A stretch of DNA of 64,000 bases, taken from Pythium myriotylum (lineage: Eukaryota > Oomycota > Peronosporomycetes > Pythiales > Pythiaceae). Every line of letters begins with the position of its first letter. The stretch's first letter is position 1. The notes beneath the pieces were generated by a model. The model had not been told where the DNA came from. It did not search any database and was given only the letters and a program-made list of their open reading frames with translations. A program made the position numbers and the translations under genes. The stretch is from positions 1,674,001-1,738,000 of the forward strand of contig JALJCQ010000013.1 in assembly GCA_023091665.1 (NCBI GenBank), read 5' to 3'. Of the stretch, positions 21,047-30,730 are shown one piece after another.

Positions 21047-21982
21047 ATGACGACCAAATGGAACGCTTCTCAGATCCCTTTGCTACAGGGTCGCATCGCG
21101 CTCGTCACCGGCGCGGCGCAGGGGCTCGGGCTCGAGTGCGCTCGGCAGCTCGCGCTCCACAGCGCGCACGTCTTGATCGCCGACTTCAACGAGGAGCAGG
21201 CGCGCCACGCTGTCCACAGCGTGCGAGAGCAACTAGTGAGCGTGCAGCACCAAGGTCAAGTCGAGTTCTTACGCGTTGACCTCGGGTGCATGAAGAGCGT
21301 CGAGTCCTTCGCCGAGGAGGTCCGTGCCAAGACGGACCGCTTGGATCTCTTGGTCAACAACGCTGGCGTCGGCGTACCGAGTGAGAGGACCTGCACGGAC
21401 GGCTACGCGATCCAATTCGGGGTAAACCACCTTGGCCACTTCTACCTCACGACGCTGCTCTTCGAGTTGCTCCGCAAGTCGCCTGAGGCTCGTGTCGTCA
21501 ACGTCACGAGCCTCGCGCACCGTCAAGACGTGAGCTACCTCGTCTGCAACTCTCGTGAACTCGACTTCAAGAAGCTCCCATGGGGCGAAGGCGACTCGCG
21601 CTGGATGGCCTACGAGAAGTCCAAGCTCTGCAACCTCCTCTTCACCTACGAGCTCGATCGCCGGCTGCGTGCTGCCGGCATCTCCAATGTCAAGTCGGTC
21701 GTGGCGCACCCCGGCATCACGCGCACCAACATCTGGAGCACGCTCGGGACGCTCTTGGCGTGGATGCTGCAGACCGTCGAGATGGGAAGCCTCCCGATCT
21801 TGTACGCAGCGACCGCCAAGGACGCAGAGAGCGGACAGTTCTTTGGTCCGGATGGCTGGGGAAACTGCTTCGGCCACCCTTCGCGGAACGAATCCACGGC
21901 GGACAGCCACTCGGACGATCTCGCGCGCCAGTTGTGGGAGCTGAGCGAGAGCCTGACGAAGACGCCGTTCAAGATCCAGTGA
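21047..21982 (+). CDS. Short-chain dehydrogenase/reductase, array copy 2
   Basis: 311 aa, single exon. Nucleotide loop VTGAAQGLGLECARQ; the residues after beta-2 are acidic (LIADFNEEQ) rather than the basic CRxE found in its neighbours, which could indicate altered NAD/NADP preference. NNAGVGVPSE, catalytic Ser in VNVTSLAHRQ, and YEKSK are all present. The middle is shortened relative to copies 1 and 3 around the region before MGSLPILYAAT. Function as an oxidoreductase is secure; the substrate is unknown. Confidence 0.9.
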   Translation: MTTKWNASQIPLLQGRIALVTGAAQGLGLECARQLALHSAHVLIADFNEEQARHAVHSVREQLVSVQHQGQVEFLRVDLGCMKSVESFAEEVRAKTDRLDLLVNNAGVGVPSERTCTDGYAIQFGVNHLGHFYLTTLLFELLRKSPEARVVNVTSLAHRQDVSYLVCNSRELDFKKLPWGEGDSRWMAYEKSKLCNLLFTYELDRRLRAAGISNVKSVVAHPGITRTNIWSTLGTLLAWMLQTVEMGSLPILYAATAKDAESGQFFGPDGWGNCFGHPSRNESTADSHSDDLARQLWELSESLTKTPFKIQ

Positions 21983-22198
21983 GCCACGCACTTCGAACCC
22001 AACATCCATATCATCGTACACTGACTGGACTGAAGGGAGCCACACAAATCTCCTTGAAGAATCCACGAGAACGCTGGTTGCGCATCACAACTCATGTACC
22101 CATGAAACTGGACCTACGTACGTCATTTTGTGTTTGATATCCTACGTGAACCTACCAAACCCATAAATCGAAGTTTGCATTTGACGAATTGAGTCGCG

Positions 22199-23184
22199 AT
22201 GGAGAAGAGCTGGGATGGCTCAACGATGCCGTCAATGCAGGGCAAAATCGCGTTAGTGACGGGCGCGAACCAAGGCATTGGGTTCGTCACGGCGCAGCGG
22301 CTCGCAGAACGCGGCGCCCACGTCGTTCTCGCCTGTCGAAACGAAGCCCGCGGCCGAGAGGCGGTCGCGAAGATCCGTGCGGCCTTGGCATCCGTGGACG
22401 GCAAAGACAACGTCGGCCAAGCCGAGCTCATGATAGTGGACGTTGGGGAACTGGCGAGTGTGAAGAAGCTCGCAGACTCTCTCCATGCAAAATTCAAGAA
22501 GATCGACCTTCTCGTGAACAACGCCGGAGTGGGCGTCCCTCCCCAAACTATGTGCCCGGATGGATACTCGATTCAGTTCGGCGTCAACTACCTCGGCCAC
22601 TTCTACCTCACATCGCTCGTGATGGATCTGCTAATGGCCGCAACCGAGTCGCGCGTGATCAGCATCAGCAGTGTCGCGCACCGCCAAGAAATGAGCCGCG
22701 CGCTGCTCTTTTTCAACACGAATCTCGACTTTGACAATCTTCCATACGGCGGCGGGGACCCTGGCTTCGTTCGGTACGAGAAGTCCAAGCTGTGCAACCT
22801 CATCTTCGCGATCGAGCTCGACCGTCGACTCAAGGCTGCGGGCGTACACCACGTCAAGTCGATCGCCGCTCACCCCGGTGTGTGCTACACCAACATCTTC
22901 GACGAGACCAACGAAGGCATGTATCCGTCGTGCATGCACGGCCTCATGCGGCTCTACTACCGCTTGTTCTTCCAGTCGGGCGAGATGGGTTTCTCTACAG
23001 TGCGACCATGCCCGATGCTCATGGTGGCCAGTACTACGGACCGGACGGCCGAGGCAACCGATGTGGGTACCCAACGCTGGAAGAGCCGCGGGAGTCGGCT
23101 CGCAGCGAAGAGCACGGACGGCGACTCTGGGAGCTCAGCGAGCAATTGACCAAGACCGCCTTTCTCAGCAGCTCCACTTGCTAA
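22199..23184 (+). pseudogene. Short-chain dehydrogenase/reductase, array copy 3, frameshifted near the C-terminus
   Basis: From the ATG at 22199 the frame encodes a normal SDR: VTGANQGIGF, VVLACRNEARGR, NNAGVGVPPQ, ISISSVAHRQ and YEKSK, through the segment SGEMGF. At about 22988-22996 the homologous sequence jumps to another frame: the in-frame reading gives an unrelated tail ending at 23149, while the other frame continues with the family's DAHGGQYYGPDGRG and LWELSEQLTKT, ending at 23184. Compared with the paralogues, about 10 nt are missing at the point where they read MGSLPILYAAT. No splice signals could bridge it. Either a young pseudogene, a truncated functional enzyme (catalytic residues intact), or an assembly error. 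Confidence 0.75.
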
Positions 23185-23300
23185 AATCCGAATACAGGAC
23201 TGCGTTAGTTTAGTCACGTGTGGCTCTTGATAATCACGGCCGTCATGCCATCACGGAGAACACGACGGCCACAGGCGTCGCTTCTCAAACTCCATTGACC

Positions 23301-24281
23301 ATGGCGCTGGCCGTGGCGTCCGGACGCTGGGACGCGTCGCTGATGCCGGCGCTCGATGGCAAGATCGTCGTGGTCACGGGCGCCAACGCCGGCATCGGCT
23401 TTGCGACGGCTCTCGAGCTGGCGCGCAAGGCGGCGCACGTCGTGCTCGGGTGTCGCAGCGAAGAGCGCGGTCTCCAGGCCGCCAACGACGTGCGCGAGCA
23501 GACTGGGAACCCACACGTCGAGTTCATGCAGCTGGACATCGGCAGCCTCGCGAGCATCAAGAAGTTCGCCGATGAATTCAGCGCCAAGTTCGACCACTTG
23601 GACATCTTGATCAACAACGCCGGGGTGATGCACCCGCAAGAGAAGCAGACAGCGGACGGCTTCGAAGCGCATTTCGGCGTCAACCACCTGGGCCACTTCT
23701 ACTTGGCGTCATTGCTCTTCGATTCGCTCAAGCGCGCCAAGAGCGAGGCGCGGATCGTGTGCGTGAGCTCGACAAACCACCGCTACGTGTCGCCCAAGAC
23801 AGACTTCAGCGAACTGGGCCGGGGCAAGTCGGCCGGCAAGCTCTACATGAACGATTACAGCGTCTCCAAGCTCTGTAACTTGCTCTTCATGTACGAGTTG
23901 ACTCGGCACCTGAAAGGCGCGAGCGGAGATGCCGCCAAGATTAAAGCCGTGGGCTGCCACCCAGGCATTACCATGACCAACATCATCACGAACGCTGTCA
24001 AGGTCAACCGTCTTCCTCGGTGGGCACAGCGAGCATTCAACAAGACAGTCTCACTGCTCCCGATCTTCCAGACGCCTGAAGTCGGCGCTCTGCCGTCTCT
24101 CTATGCCGCCACAGTACCCTCAGTTGTGAGCGGCGACTACATTGGTCCCGACGGATGGCGTGCGTTCTGGGGCTACCCGGCCAAGGACGTGTCCTCACCG
24201 CTGAGCCACTCGGAAGAAGCGGCCGCGGCTCTATGGAAGCGAAGCGAGGAGCTGCTCAATATCCAGTTTGAGATCAGATGA
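23301..24281 (+). CDS. Short-chain dehydrogenase/reductase, array copy 4
   Basis: 326 aa from the ATG at 23301 (gaccATGg); the frame is open to a GTG at 23220, but the alignment with the paralogues begins just after this ATG. VTGANAGIGF, VVLGCRSEERG (likely NADP), NNAGVMHPQ, IVCVSSTNHR and the catalytic YSVSK are present. The HPxE/Q segment after NNAG and the DGFEAHFGVNHLGHFYL block group it with copies 5 and 6. The region between the catalytic Lys and MTNIIT contains a short insertion (residues ~215-225) not seen in copies 1-3. Substrate unknown. Confidence 0.9.
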   Translation: MALAVASGRWDASLMPALDGKIVVVTGANAGIGFATALELARKAAHVVLGCRSEERGLQAANDVREQTGNPHVEFMQLDIGSLASIKKFADEFSAKFDHLDILINNAGVMHPQEKQTADGFEAHFGVNHLGHFYLASLLFDSLKRAKSEARIVCVSSTNHRYVSPKTDFSELGRGKSAGKLYMNDYSVSKLCNLLFMYELTRHLKGASGDAAKIKAVGCHPGITMTNIITNAVKVNRLPRWAQRAFNKTVSLLPIFQTPEVGALPSLYAATVPSVVSGDYIGPDGWRAFWGYPAKDVSSPLSHSEEAAAALWKRSEELLNIQFEIR

Positions 24282-24626
24282 GGTCTAGCGAGAATGCAAC
24301 CCATGAATGGGGAATGCTCTTTAAGTGCGTAATCGGATGATTGTAGACGTTTCCATAAAGTGAAGCTCCTCTGCAGCGCAAGCGTCGGATTACCGACACA
24401 CTCGAACTTCAGCATGCCCTCACATAAAATAGATCTGATGTGGACCACAGTGGTTGGGCACAATAATCTTGAGATGACGCACACGGGGCACGAAAGGGCA
24501 TGACGACGACAGAATTGGGTCTCCGTGCCGTTTCGCCGTCCAAGATAGCGATGGGCTCACTCGGACTCCGGAATTCGCAGCGTAATCCTCAAGCTGCAGT
24601 GTTGCCTTCGTTGAGGACGCATCGCC
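24282..24626. other. Spacer between SDR copies 4 and 5
   Basis: 345 bp; no gene, repeat or clear promoter element recognised. Confidence 0.5.
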
Positions 24627-25583
24627 ATGGCTTCAACCGGGTGGGATGTTCAAGATATGCCGTCTCAAGCGGGGAAGATCGCGATTGTGACGGGCTCCAA
24701 CAGCGGCGTGGGCTACGCGACCGCCACGGCACTGGCCTCCAAGGGAGCCCACGTGATCCTTGCTTGCCCACAGTCAAGTCTCGGTCGCGAAGCCGAGCGT
24801 GAGATCCGGGAGAAGGCAGAAAGCGATAAAGTCGGGTTCATGAAGCTGGATCTCGGCTGCTTTGAATCGATCCGCACATTCGCCAGGAACGTGCACAAGA
24901 AGTTCCAACGGATCGACTTATTGATCAACAACGCTGGCGTACTCCACCCTGAAGAGCAAGTGACAAAAGAAGGGCACGAAGCGCACTTTGGCATCAACTA
25001 CCTCGGCCATTTCTACTTGACGTCGCTGCTGTTCGATCTGCTCAAGAGAAGCACGGGAGCTCGGGTCGTGAACCTGAGCAGCATGATCCACCGCATTGCT
25101 GACGTCGACTTTGACACGGTCGGATTCCCATGCCAGATGACGCGTATGCAAGTGATGCCGGATTACAGCGCTTCCAAGTTCTGCTGTCTCATGTTCACGT
25201 ATGAGTTGCATCGCCGTCTCCAGAAGGCCGGCGTCTCCAACGTCAAGGCCGTCGCGTGCCACCCGGGCGTGGCGCTCACCAAGATGGCCAACAGCTCGAT
25301 GTACGCGCACATGCTTCCCTCCAAGTTGCAGGGCTGGCTTCTTGGCTTCATGGGGCTCACGCCGATCTTCCAGTCGGCCGAGATGGGCGCGCTGCCGTCG
25401 CTTTACGCCGCGACGAGCGAGAAGGTCCAGAGCGGCGAGTTCTTCGGTCCCGACGGCTGGGGCGCGTGCTGGGGCCACCCGGTGGTCGAGGCGTCTTCGG
25501 CCGCGAGCCACTCGCGCAAGAACGCCAAGAAGCTCTGGGCGCGAAGCGAAGAGCTCGCGGGCTGCACTTTCTCAGTCAAGTGA
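24627..25583 (+). CDS. Short-chain dehydrogenase/reductase, array copy 5
   Basis: 318 aa, start cgccATGg. Nucleotide loop VTGSNSGVGYATA. The usual CRxE cofactor block is replaced by ACPQSSLGRE, so the Arg that normally contacts the NADP phosphate is absent at that position. NNAGVLHPEE, catalytic Ser in VVNLSSMIHR, and YSASK are intact. C-terminal GPDGWGACWGHP matches the family. Likely an active oxidoreductase with possibly different cofactor preference; substrate unknown. Confidence 0.9.
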   Translation: MASTGWDVQDMPSQAGKIAIVTGSNSGVGYATATALASKGAHVILACPQSSLGREAEREIREKAESDKVGFMKLDLGCFESIRTFARNVHKKFQRIDLLINNAGVLHPEEQVTKEGHEAHFGINYLGHFYLTSLLFDLLKRSTGARVVNLSSMIHRIADVDFDTVGFPCQMTRMQVMPDYSASKFCCLMFTYELHRRLQKAGVSNVKAVACHPGVALTKMANSSMYAHMLPSKLQGWLLGFMGLTPIFQSAEMGALPSLYAATSEKVQSGEFFGPDGWGACWGHPVVEASSAASHSRKNAKKLWARSEELAGCTFSVK

Positions 25584-25696
25584 ACCCATGTGACGAGTGA
25601 TCCCTTGTCACTCGACAGAGAAATGTAGTGTGGACCACGTTATCCCGTTATCCTTGTTCTTCGTCTTTCTTCGCAGAAGCGACCGTCACGAGCGAC

Positions 25697-26674
25697 ATGG
25701 CTACGTCCACGACGCTCGCTACGGCGCCATGGGACGTGTCGCAGATCCCCTCGATGCTCGACAAAGTCGTCATCGTGACGGGCGCCAACTCAGGCATCGG
25801 CTTCCACACGGCGCTCGAGCTGGCCCGCAACGACGCCACGGTCGTGCTCGCCTGCCGGAGCTCCTCACGAGCCAACGCCGCCATGGCCTCCATCCGCGAG
25901 CACGTGCCGAACGCGCTGCTCACGTTCCTCGAGCTTGACTTGAGCTCGCTCGAGAGCGTGCGCGCGTTCGCCGAGGCGTTCAAGAAGCAGTTCGACCGTC
26001 TCGATGTGCTCGTCAACAACGCCGGCATGATGTACCCGGCGCAGACCCACACGGCGGCCGGCATGGAGACCCAGTTCGCCGTCAACCACTTGGGCCACTT
26101 CTACCTCACGCACCTGCTCTTCGACGTGCTCCGCAGCACGCCCGGCTCGCGAGTCGTCAACGTGAGCAGCGTGGGCCACCGCCTCGCGCCGTCGCCGGAC
26201 TTCGCCACGATCGCCACTTCGACGCGCGGCAAGTGGTTCTACTTCAACGAGTACGGCGTCTCCAAGCTCTGCAACCTGCTCTTCACGTACGAGCTCGACC
26301 GGCGTCTGCGCGACGAGGGGCTCGCCGGCCAGGTCCTCTCGGTGGCTGCGCACCCGGGCGTGTCCTCCACCAACCTCACGCCGAGCGCGTTCAACGCGTG
26401 GCTGCCTGGCTTCCTGCACGGCCCCGTCGCCAAGCTCCTGGGCGTCCTCCCCATGTTCCAGTCAGCTGCCCAGGGTGCGGTCCCGGTTCTCTTCGCGGCG
26501 ACGGCCAGGTCTGTGCGCAGCGGGGACTACTACGGCCCCAGCGGCTTCCTGAACTTCTGGGGCCGCTCGCCCGTGAAGGAGACGTCGTCGGCGCTGAGCT
26601 ACTCGGAGGAGCTCGGCGCCAAGCTCTGGTGGGCGAGCGAGGATCTCGCGCGGTGCAAGTTCGCGCCCAAGTAG
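25697..26674 (+). CDS. Short-chain dehydrogenase/reductase, array copy 6
   Basis: 325 aa from the ATG at 25697 (the frame opens at a GTG at 25628, but 25697 aligns with the paralogue starts). VTGANSGIGFHTA, VVLACRSSSRAN, NNAGMMYPAQ, catalytic Ser in VVNVSSVGHR, and YGVSK. It is the most GC-rich copy in the array. The last of the plus-strand run, ending just before the lumazine synthase promoter. Substrate unknown. Confidence 0.9.
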   Translation: MATSTTLATAPWDVSQIPSMLDKVVIVTGANSGIGFHTALELARNDATVVLACRSSSRANAAMASIREHVPNALLTFLELDLSSLESVRAFAEAFKKQFDRLDVLVNNAGMMYPAQTHTAAGMETQFAVNHLGHFYLTHLLFDVLRSTPGSRVVNVSSVGHRLAPSPDFATIATSTRGKWFYFNEYGVSKLCNLLFTYELDRRLRDEGLAGQVLSVAAHPGVSSTNLTPSAFNAWLPGFLHGPVAKLLGVLPMFQSAAQGAVPVLFAATARSVRSGDYYGPSGFLNFWGRSPVKETSSALSYSEELGAKLWWASEDLARCKFAPK

Positions 26675-26694
26675 TAGTACTACAGTAGTACTAC
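26674..26694. repeat. Two tandem 10-bp palindromes after the SDR copy 6 stop
   Basis: GTAGTACTAC, itself self-complementary, occurs at 26674-26683 and again at 26685-26694, separated by one base. It lies in the 3' UTR directly after the stop codon and could form a small hairpin. No function is assigned. Confidence 0.7.
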
Positions 26695-26844
26695 TCTCGG
26701 TCGTGGATAATATCGACATTTTGGACGGGTTTTGCATTTTTTTTTTTCGGTGGTTACACGCCCCTTCCAGGGGTTACACGTCGCGTGACTTTGGGCGATC
26801 CTTCGCCGCCCCATTTCCCCCAAGAGCTCCTCGAGCGATCAAGC

Positions 26845-27495
26845 ATGACGGGCGCCATCAAGAAGAACGCGCTGGCGGCGCTGAGCAGCCGCAAGACCGA
26901 CGGCAAAGGCCTGCGCGTGGCCATCGTCCACGCCAAGTGGAACATCGAGATCGTCGGCGCGCTCGTCGAGGGCGCCAAGCAGGAGCTCAAGAAGGCCGGC
27001 GTGGCCGACCACGACGTCGTCGTGCTCGAGGTCTCGGGCGCCTACGAGCTCCCGTACGCCGCCAGCCGCGTGATCGCGTCGCAGAAGATCGACGCCGTCA
27101 TCGCCATCGGCTGTCTCATCAAGGGCAGCACCATGCACTTTGAGTACATCTGCGAGGCCGTGACGCAGGGCATCATGCGCGTGCAGCTCGACTCGGGCGT
27201 GCCCGTGCTCTTCGGCGTGCTCACCGTGCTCAACGAGGAGCAGGCCAAGGAGCGCGCGGGCCTCTCCAAGGGCGGCCACAACCACGGCGTCGAGTGGGCG
27301 CAGACCGCGATCGAGATGGCGCGACTCCGCGAGATCACCTCCAAGGGCGGCTGCCCCATGCGCGCGCCCGAGAAGAAGCCGTACCACGACCTCCACTCGT
27401 GCCCCTTCTTCACGGCCTCGGCCTGGCTCCACGTCGGCGTCATCTCGGCCGTCGGCCTTGCCGCATCGGCCATCTTGAAGAAGCTCAACAACTAG
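26845..27495 (+). CDS. 6,7-dimethyl-8-ribityllumazine synthase with C-terminal membrane tail
   Basis: Penultimate step of riboflavin synthesis: condenses 5-amino-6-ribitylamino-uracil with 3,4-dihydroxy-2-butanone-4-phosphate. 216 aa from the ATG at 26845; the GTG at 26785 upstream is less likely. The enzyme core spans residues ~22-165: AIVHAKWN (pyrimidine site), SGAYELP, AIGCLIKGSTMHFEYI with the catalytic His98, and FGVLTVLNEEQA. Core enzymes are ~155 residues; this one adds ~50, comprising a linker with two Cys-Pro pairs (GGCPMRAP, HSCPFF) and a hydrophobic helix at about residues 190-211, then KKLNN. That topology looks like a tail anchor, unusual for this soluble capsid-forming enzyme. 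Confidence 0.95.
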   Translation: MTGAIKKNALAALSSRKTDGKGLRVAIVHAKWNIEIVGALVEGAKQELKKAGVADHDVVVLEVSGAYELPYAASRVIASQKIDAVIAIGCLIKGSTMHFEYICEAVTQGIMRVQLDSGVPVLFGVLTVLNEEQAKERAGLSKGGHNHGVEWAQTAIEMARLREITSKGGCPMRAPEKKPYHDLHSCPFFTASAWLHVGVISAVGLAASAILKKLNN

Positions 27496-27763
27496 AGCTT
27501 GGGACACGGCAGCAGTTGCCTCGCGCATGCGCGAGGGCGCTAGGTCATAATACACAAGGATTCCATTCTACGCGAAACTATATATGACTTAGAAGCCAAT
27601 ACGGACATTCTTGATGGGTGCCGCGACACGCGCCCCACTCGAGTTGCTGCCGGTGCTTCGCTGCGAGCCGTTGCTGCTTGAGCTCTTCACCGAGCGATCG
27701 CTGCGACGAACCAGAACCCTCGATCAGCCCCGTTGCCCCCTCTCTCCCTCGACCAGAATCCAC

Positions 27764-30730
27764 TTACCTCTTCTCACTTCGCGCCGACATCGGGCGTGGC
27801 AACGCGTAATCCGCCGCTTGGTTCGTTCTCGCGGCCGCGATGCGCCCCGGAGGCATCGCTGGAATGTGGAGCCCACTCTCTTTCACGGCCACGCTCAGTG
27901 AGTCGCTGATCTCTGGAAACTCGTTCGCGAGTTGGCCGAGCGTGTAAAGCAGGCTGTTGCTGATCTCTTTGAGGTTGTACGTGTCCAACTGAATCTGCTC
28001 TCGCGTGGGGACGCCAGCAGCTCCGACAGCCTTGGCGTGCTCGCGTACTTGTCGGTCCAGCTTCTTGACTACTTTGCCCCACTTGACCCGCTCTGCCATT
28101 ACCTCTTTCTCAACTTGTTGGAGCGCTGTCTCCAGTTGCATGGCGTTATCCCGGGCAAACTGCTTCTGCGTCTCAATCTCCTTGAGTCGGTTGCTCTCAC
28201 TCTCGATGTCCATCTCGATGCGAGTGAGCTCCTTTTTCTTTTTGAAGTACGTGTCTTCAGCGGTCCGTACCTGGTCCTCCAACGTCGTCATCTTGACTGC
28301 GTCGTCACTGTTCAGATCTGCTCGGTGGAAGCTCTTACGGTACTCGGAGTTGCGATCGTCCAAGTGATCGAGAGCTTTCTTCAACGCCTTAACCTCTTTC
28401 TCGGCCACTCGGATCTTATCGTCAAGCTCGTCGCCCTCGCGCTGGAGCTCCTCGCGGTGCTGAGCTGCCTTGATCACAAAGTACGCCTGGCTACGCTCTT
28501 CTCCGTTCGCGTCTTCGCTACCGTAGCCGGTCATCTTGCAAATCGTCTCAAACTTGGCCTGCAACTTCTTGACGCGGTTCTCGCGCTCACCCAACTCGAC
28601 AGAAACCTTATGACGCTCCTCTTCGATAGCTTTGATGGTAGCGCGCTGGATCTCGCGGTGCATCGCAATCTCTTTCTTGCGCTCTTCCATACTCTTTTTG
28701 AGTTGGAAGTCGCGGTTCTCGAGAGAAAACACCTCATCCGCTCGCATGTTGAGGAGTTCCTTCAGGCGCTTGACTTCAAGCGACTGGAGATCGTGCTGAA
28801 CTAGCAGATCTTCTTTCTCCTTCAATGTTTGTCTGAGTGAGCTATTCAAGCTTTCGTTGGCGAGTTCAACCTCGGCGATGCGAGCTTCGACGTCTTCTTT
28901 TTGCTTGATTAGGCCCTTTTTGACGCGATCCTGAGACCGCTTTTCGTCTTCGAGCTTCTTACACTGAGTTGTAAGCATGCTCTCTTCGGCTTTGACACGA
29001 TCCAGCTCCATCTGTAGCACTTGGATCTGCGCCTGTAACACTTTTGTCTCGTCGGCGCTGCGCTCTCCGCTCGCCCGGGCTACCTTGCGCTCCATCTGCT
29101 GGATTTGAAACTCGCCATTGTACACGAGTTCCTGCTGACGCAAAGCGTTTTGCTCCAGCAGTTTGATTTTTGTTCGTAAATTTTGACCCGCTGCCTTGGC
29201 ACCCGAGATCTCAGCGATCAGCCCGGCTTCCTTCTGCCTTAAGTTGAAAAGCGTCTGACTCTTGCGGAACATTTGCTCTTTTTGAAGCGTGATTTCCTTG
29301 TCGATGCGTTTAAGCTCTGTCTCCATGGCCTGCAAGTCCGCCTCAGCGTCTTTGGCCAACGTTTCGGCGTCGGCCGTCGAGTTCAGGCAGGCTTCAAGTG
29401 CTTTCTTGGTGGATTTGTACCTTGAACGCGCAGCCTCAAGCTCTTGCTTCATGTTCTCCAAGTGATCGTTTCTGTTGGCGTTGTACGATCGCTGCTGGTT
29501 TAGATGCGTGACTGCGCTTGAGAGCTGATTCTTCAAAATTTCAACCTGGTCTTTGAACTCTTGTAGCCGTGCACTAACTTGCTGCATCTCCTGTTGAACC
29601 TTAGACTGCTGCCTCTCTTTAGCGCTGATCTTGTTTTGTGCTTCAACGTTCTCTTGCTCCTGCAACTTCAGCCGATTCTTCTGTTCAAGCAAGATGTCTT
29701 TCTTCTGTTGCAGGGCCTGACGAGCCAGTGCATACTGCTCGCTCGCTGCAGCAATTTCCTCATCGCGCCGCTGCATGGTTTCGATCGTTTCCTGCCATTG
29801 TTTCACCAGCTTCTGGCGCTCTTCGTGGAGCTGACGAAACTCCTCGGCTGTTTTATCAAGCTCGATCTGCTTTGCCTGGGTCTCTGTGGCCTCATCTTCA
29901 ACACTGCGTCGATGTTGCTGTAACGTCTTGGTCAGATTCTCGATCTCTAGCGTGAGTTCCTTGGTCTTGGCTTCATCAGCGCGACGATATCGTTCAAGAG
30001 CCATCGCATCTTCTTCCTTCTGCTTGGCCGCCATGGCCCACTGTTCCATCTCATCCTGGTTCCAGTTCATCTGCAGTTTGAACTTGTCCATCTCCTCGTT
30101 GCCTTTGAACAGGAAATTCTGCACCGTGTTGAGCTTATTCTCCAGGTCACTGCACTCGGCATCCAGGCGTCGCATCTCTTGGGCCACTCGCCCGATCTCG
30201 CGCTCTGCCAGTTGTTTCATGTGCTCCTCGCTGCCCACTTCGTTCACTTTAGCGCTGTGTAATTCCTGCGTGTGGAGCAGCTCCTGCTTGACATTCTTGA
30301 GGTGTTCGGCCATGATCTCCACACGCGACGCGTTCTCCGAGATCTCAGTCTTCACCTGCAAGAAACGCTTCTCTTTCGCTCGGATCTTGGAGTGGAGCGC
30401 CTTGTTTTTGTCGTCAGCGAAGAGTGGCAAGTCGTCAATGCCCGATGGTATGGGTCGGCCGGCTCTGTTACCCGCGCCAACAGTACTTGACTGGTCATCA
30501 TTGGCGTCGTCTTCGTCATCCTCATCATCACTGGCAACGCGTTGAGGACGCCCATCCGACCGCTTCCACGTGTAGCCTCCGCCATCTTCGGGCTCCTCGT
30601 CCGCTACTTCAGGACGTGTGGCGCCACTACCGAACTGCTTCCGCCATGAAGTGACCTGCTCGTTGTTGTCAGTGTCTTCGGCCCATCCGGAGTCCACGAG
30701 ATCCTTGGCGACCGTCTCGGGATCCGCCAT
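27764..30730 (-). CDS. CCDC39: CCDC39-like axonemal ruler protein
   Basis: 988 aa from the ATG at 30730 (frame opens upstream at a GTG). After an acidic N-terminal ~110 residues comes DLPLFADDKNKAL, then EHLKNVKQELLHTQELHS and EEHMKQLAEREIGR, the N-terminal signatures I associate with CCDC39 (FAP59). Nearly the whole remainder is uninterrupted coiled coil, as expected for the CCDC39/CCDC40 heterodimer that sets the 96-nm repeat of axonemal doublets and positions inner dynein arms. Human CCDC39 is ~940 aa. No intron is needed. It separates the plus-strand SDR array from the seventh SDR. Confidence 0.9.
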   Translation of the reverse strand: MADPETVAKDLVDSGWAEDTDNNEQVTSWRKQFGSGATRPEVADEEPEDGGGYTWKRSDGRPQRVASDDEDDEDDANDDQSSTVGAGNRAGRPIPSGIDDLPLFADDKNKALHSKIRAKEKRFLQVKTEISENASRVEIMAEHLKNVKQELLHTQELHSAKVNEVGSEEHMKQLAEREIGRVAQEMRRLDAECSDLENKLNTVQNFLFKGNEEMDKFKLQMNWNQDEMEQWAMAAKQKEEDAMALERYRRADEAKTKELTLEIENLTKTLQQHRRSVEDEATETQAKQIELDKTAEEFRQLHEERQKLVKQWQETIETMQRRDEEIAAASEQYALARQALQQKKDILLEQKNRLKLQEQENVEAQNKISAKERQQSKVQQEMQQVSARLQEFKDQVEILKNQLSSAVTHLNQQRSYNANRNDHLENMKQELEAARSRYKSTKKALEACLNSTADAETLAKDAEADLQAMETELKRIDKEITLQKEQMFRKSQTLFNLRQKEAGLIAEISGAKAAGQNLRTKIKLLEQNALRQQELVYNGEFQIQQMERKVARASGERSADETKVLQAQIQVLQMELDRVKAEESMLTTQCKKLEDEKRSQDRVKKGLIKQKEDVEARIAEVELANESLNSSLRQTLKEKEDLLVQHDLQSLEVKRLKELLNMRADEVFSLENRDFQLKKSMEERKKEIAMHREIQRATIKAIEEERHKVSVELGERENRVKKLQAKFETICKMTGYGSEDANGEERSQAYFVIKAAQHREELQREGDELDDKIRVAEKEVKALKKALDHLDDRNSEYRKSFHRADLNSDDAVKMTTLEDQVRTAEDTYFKKKKELTRIEMDIESESNRLKEIETQKQFARDNAMQLETALQQVEKEVMAERVKWGKVVKKLDRQVREHAKAVGAAGVPTREQIQLDTYNLKEISNSLLYTLGQLANEFPEISDSLSVAVKESGLHIPAMPPGRIAAARTNQAADYALPRPMSARSEKR

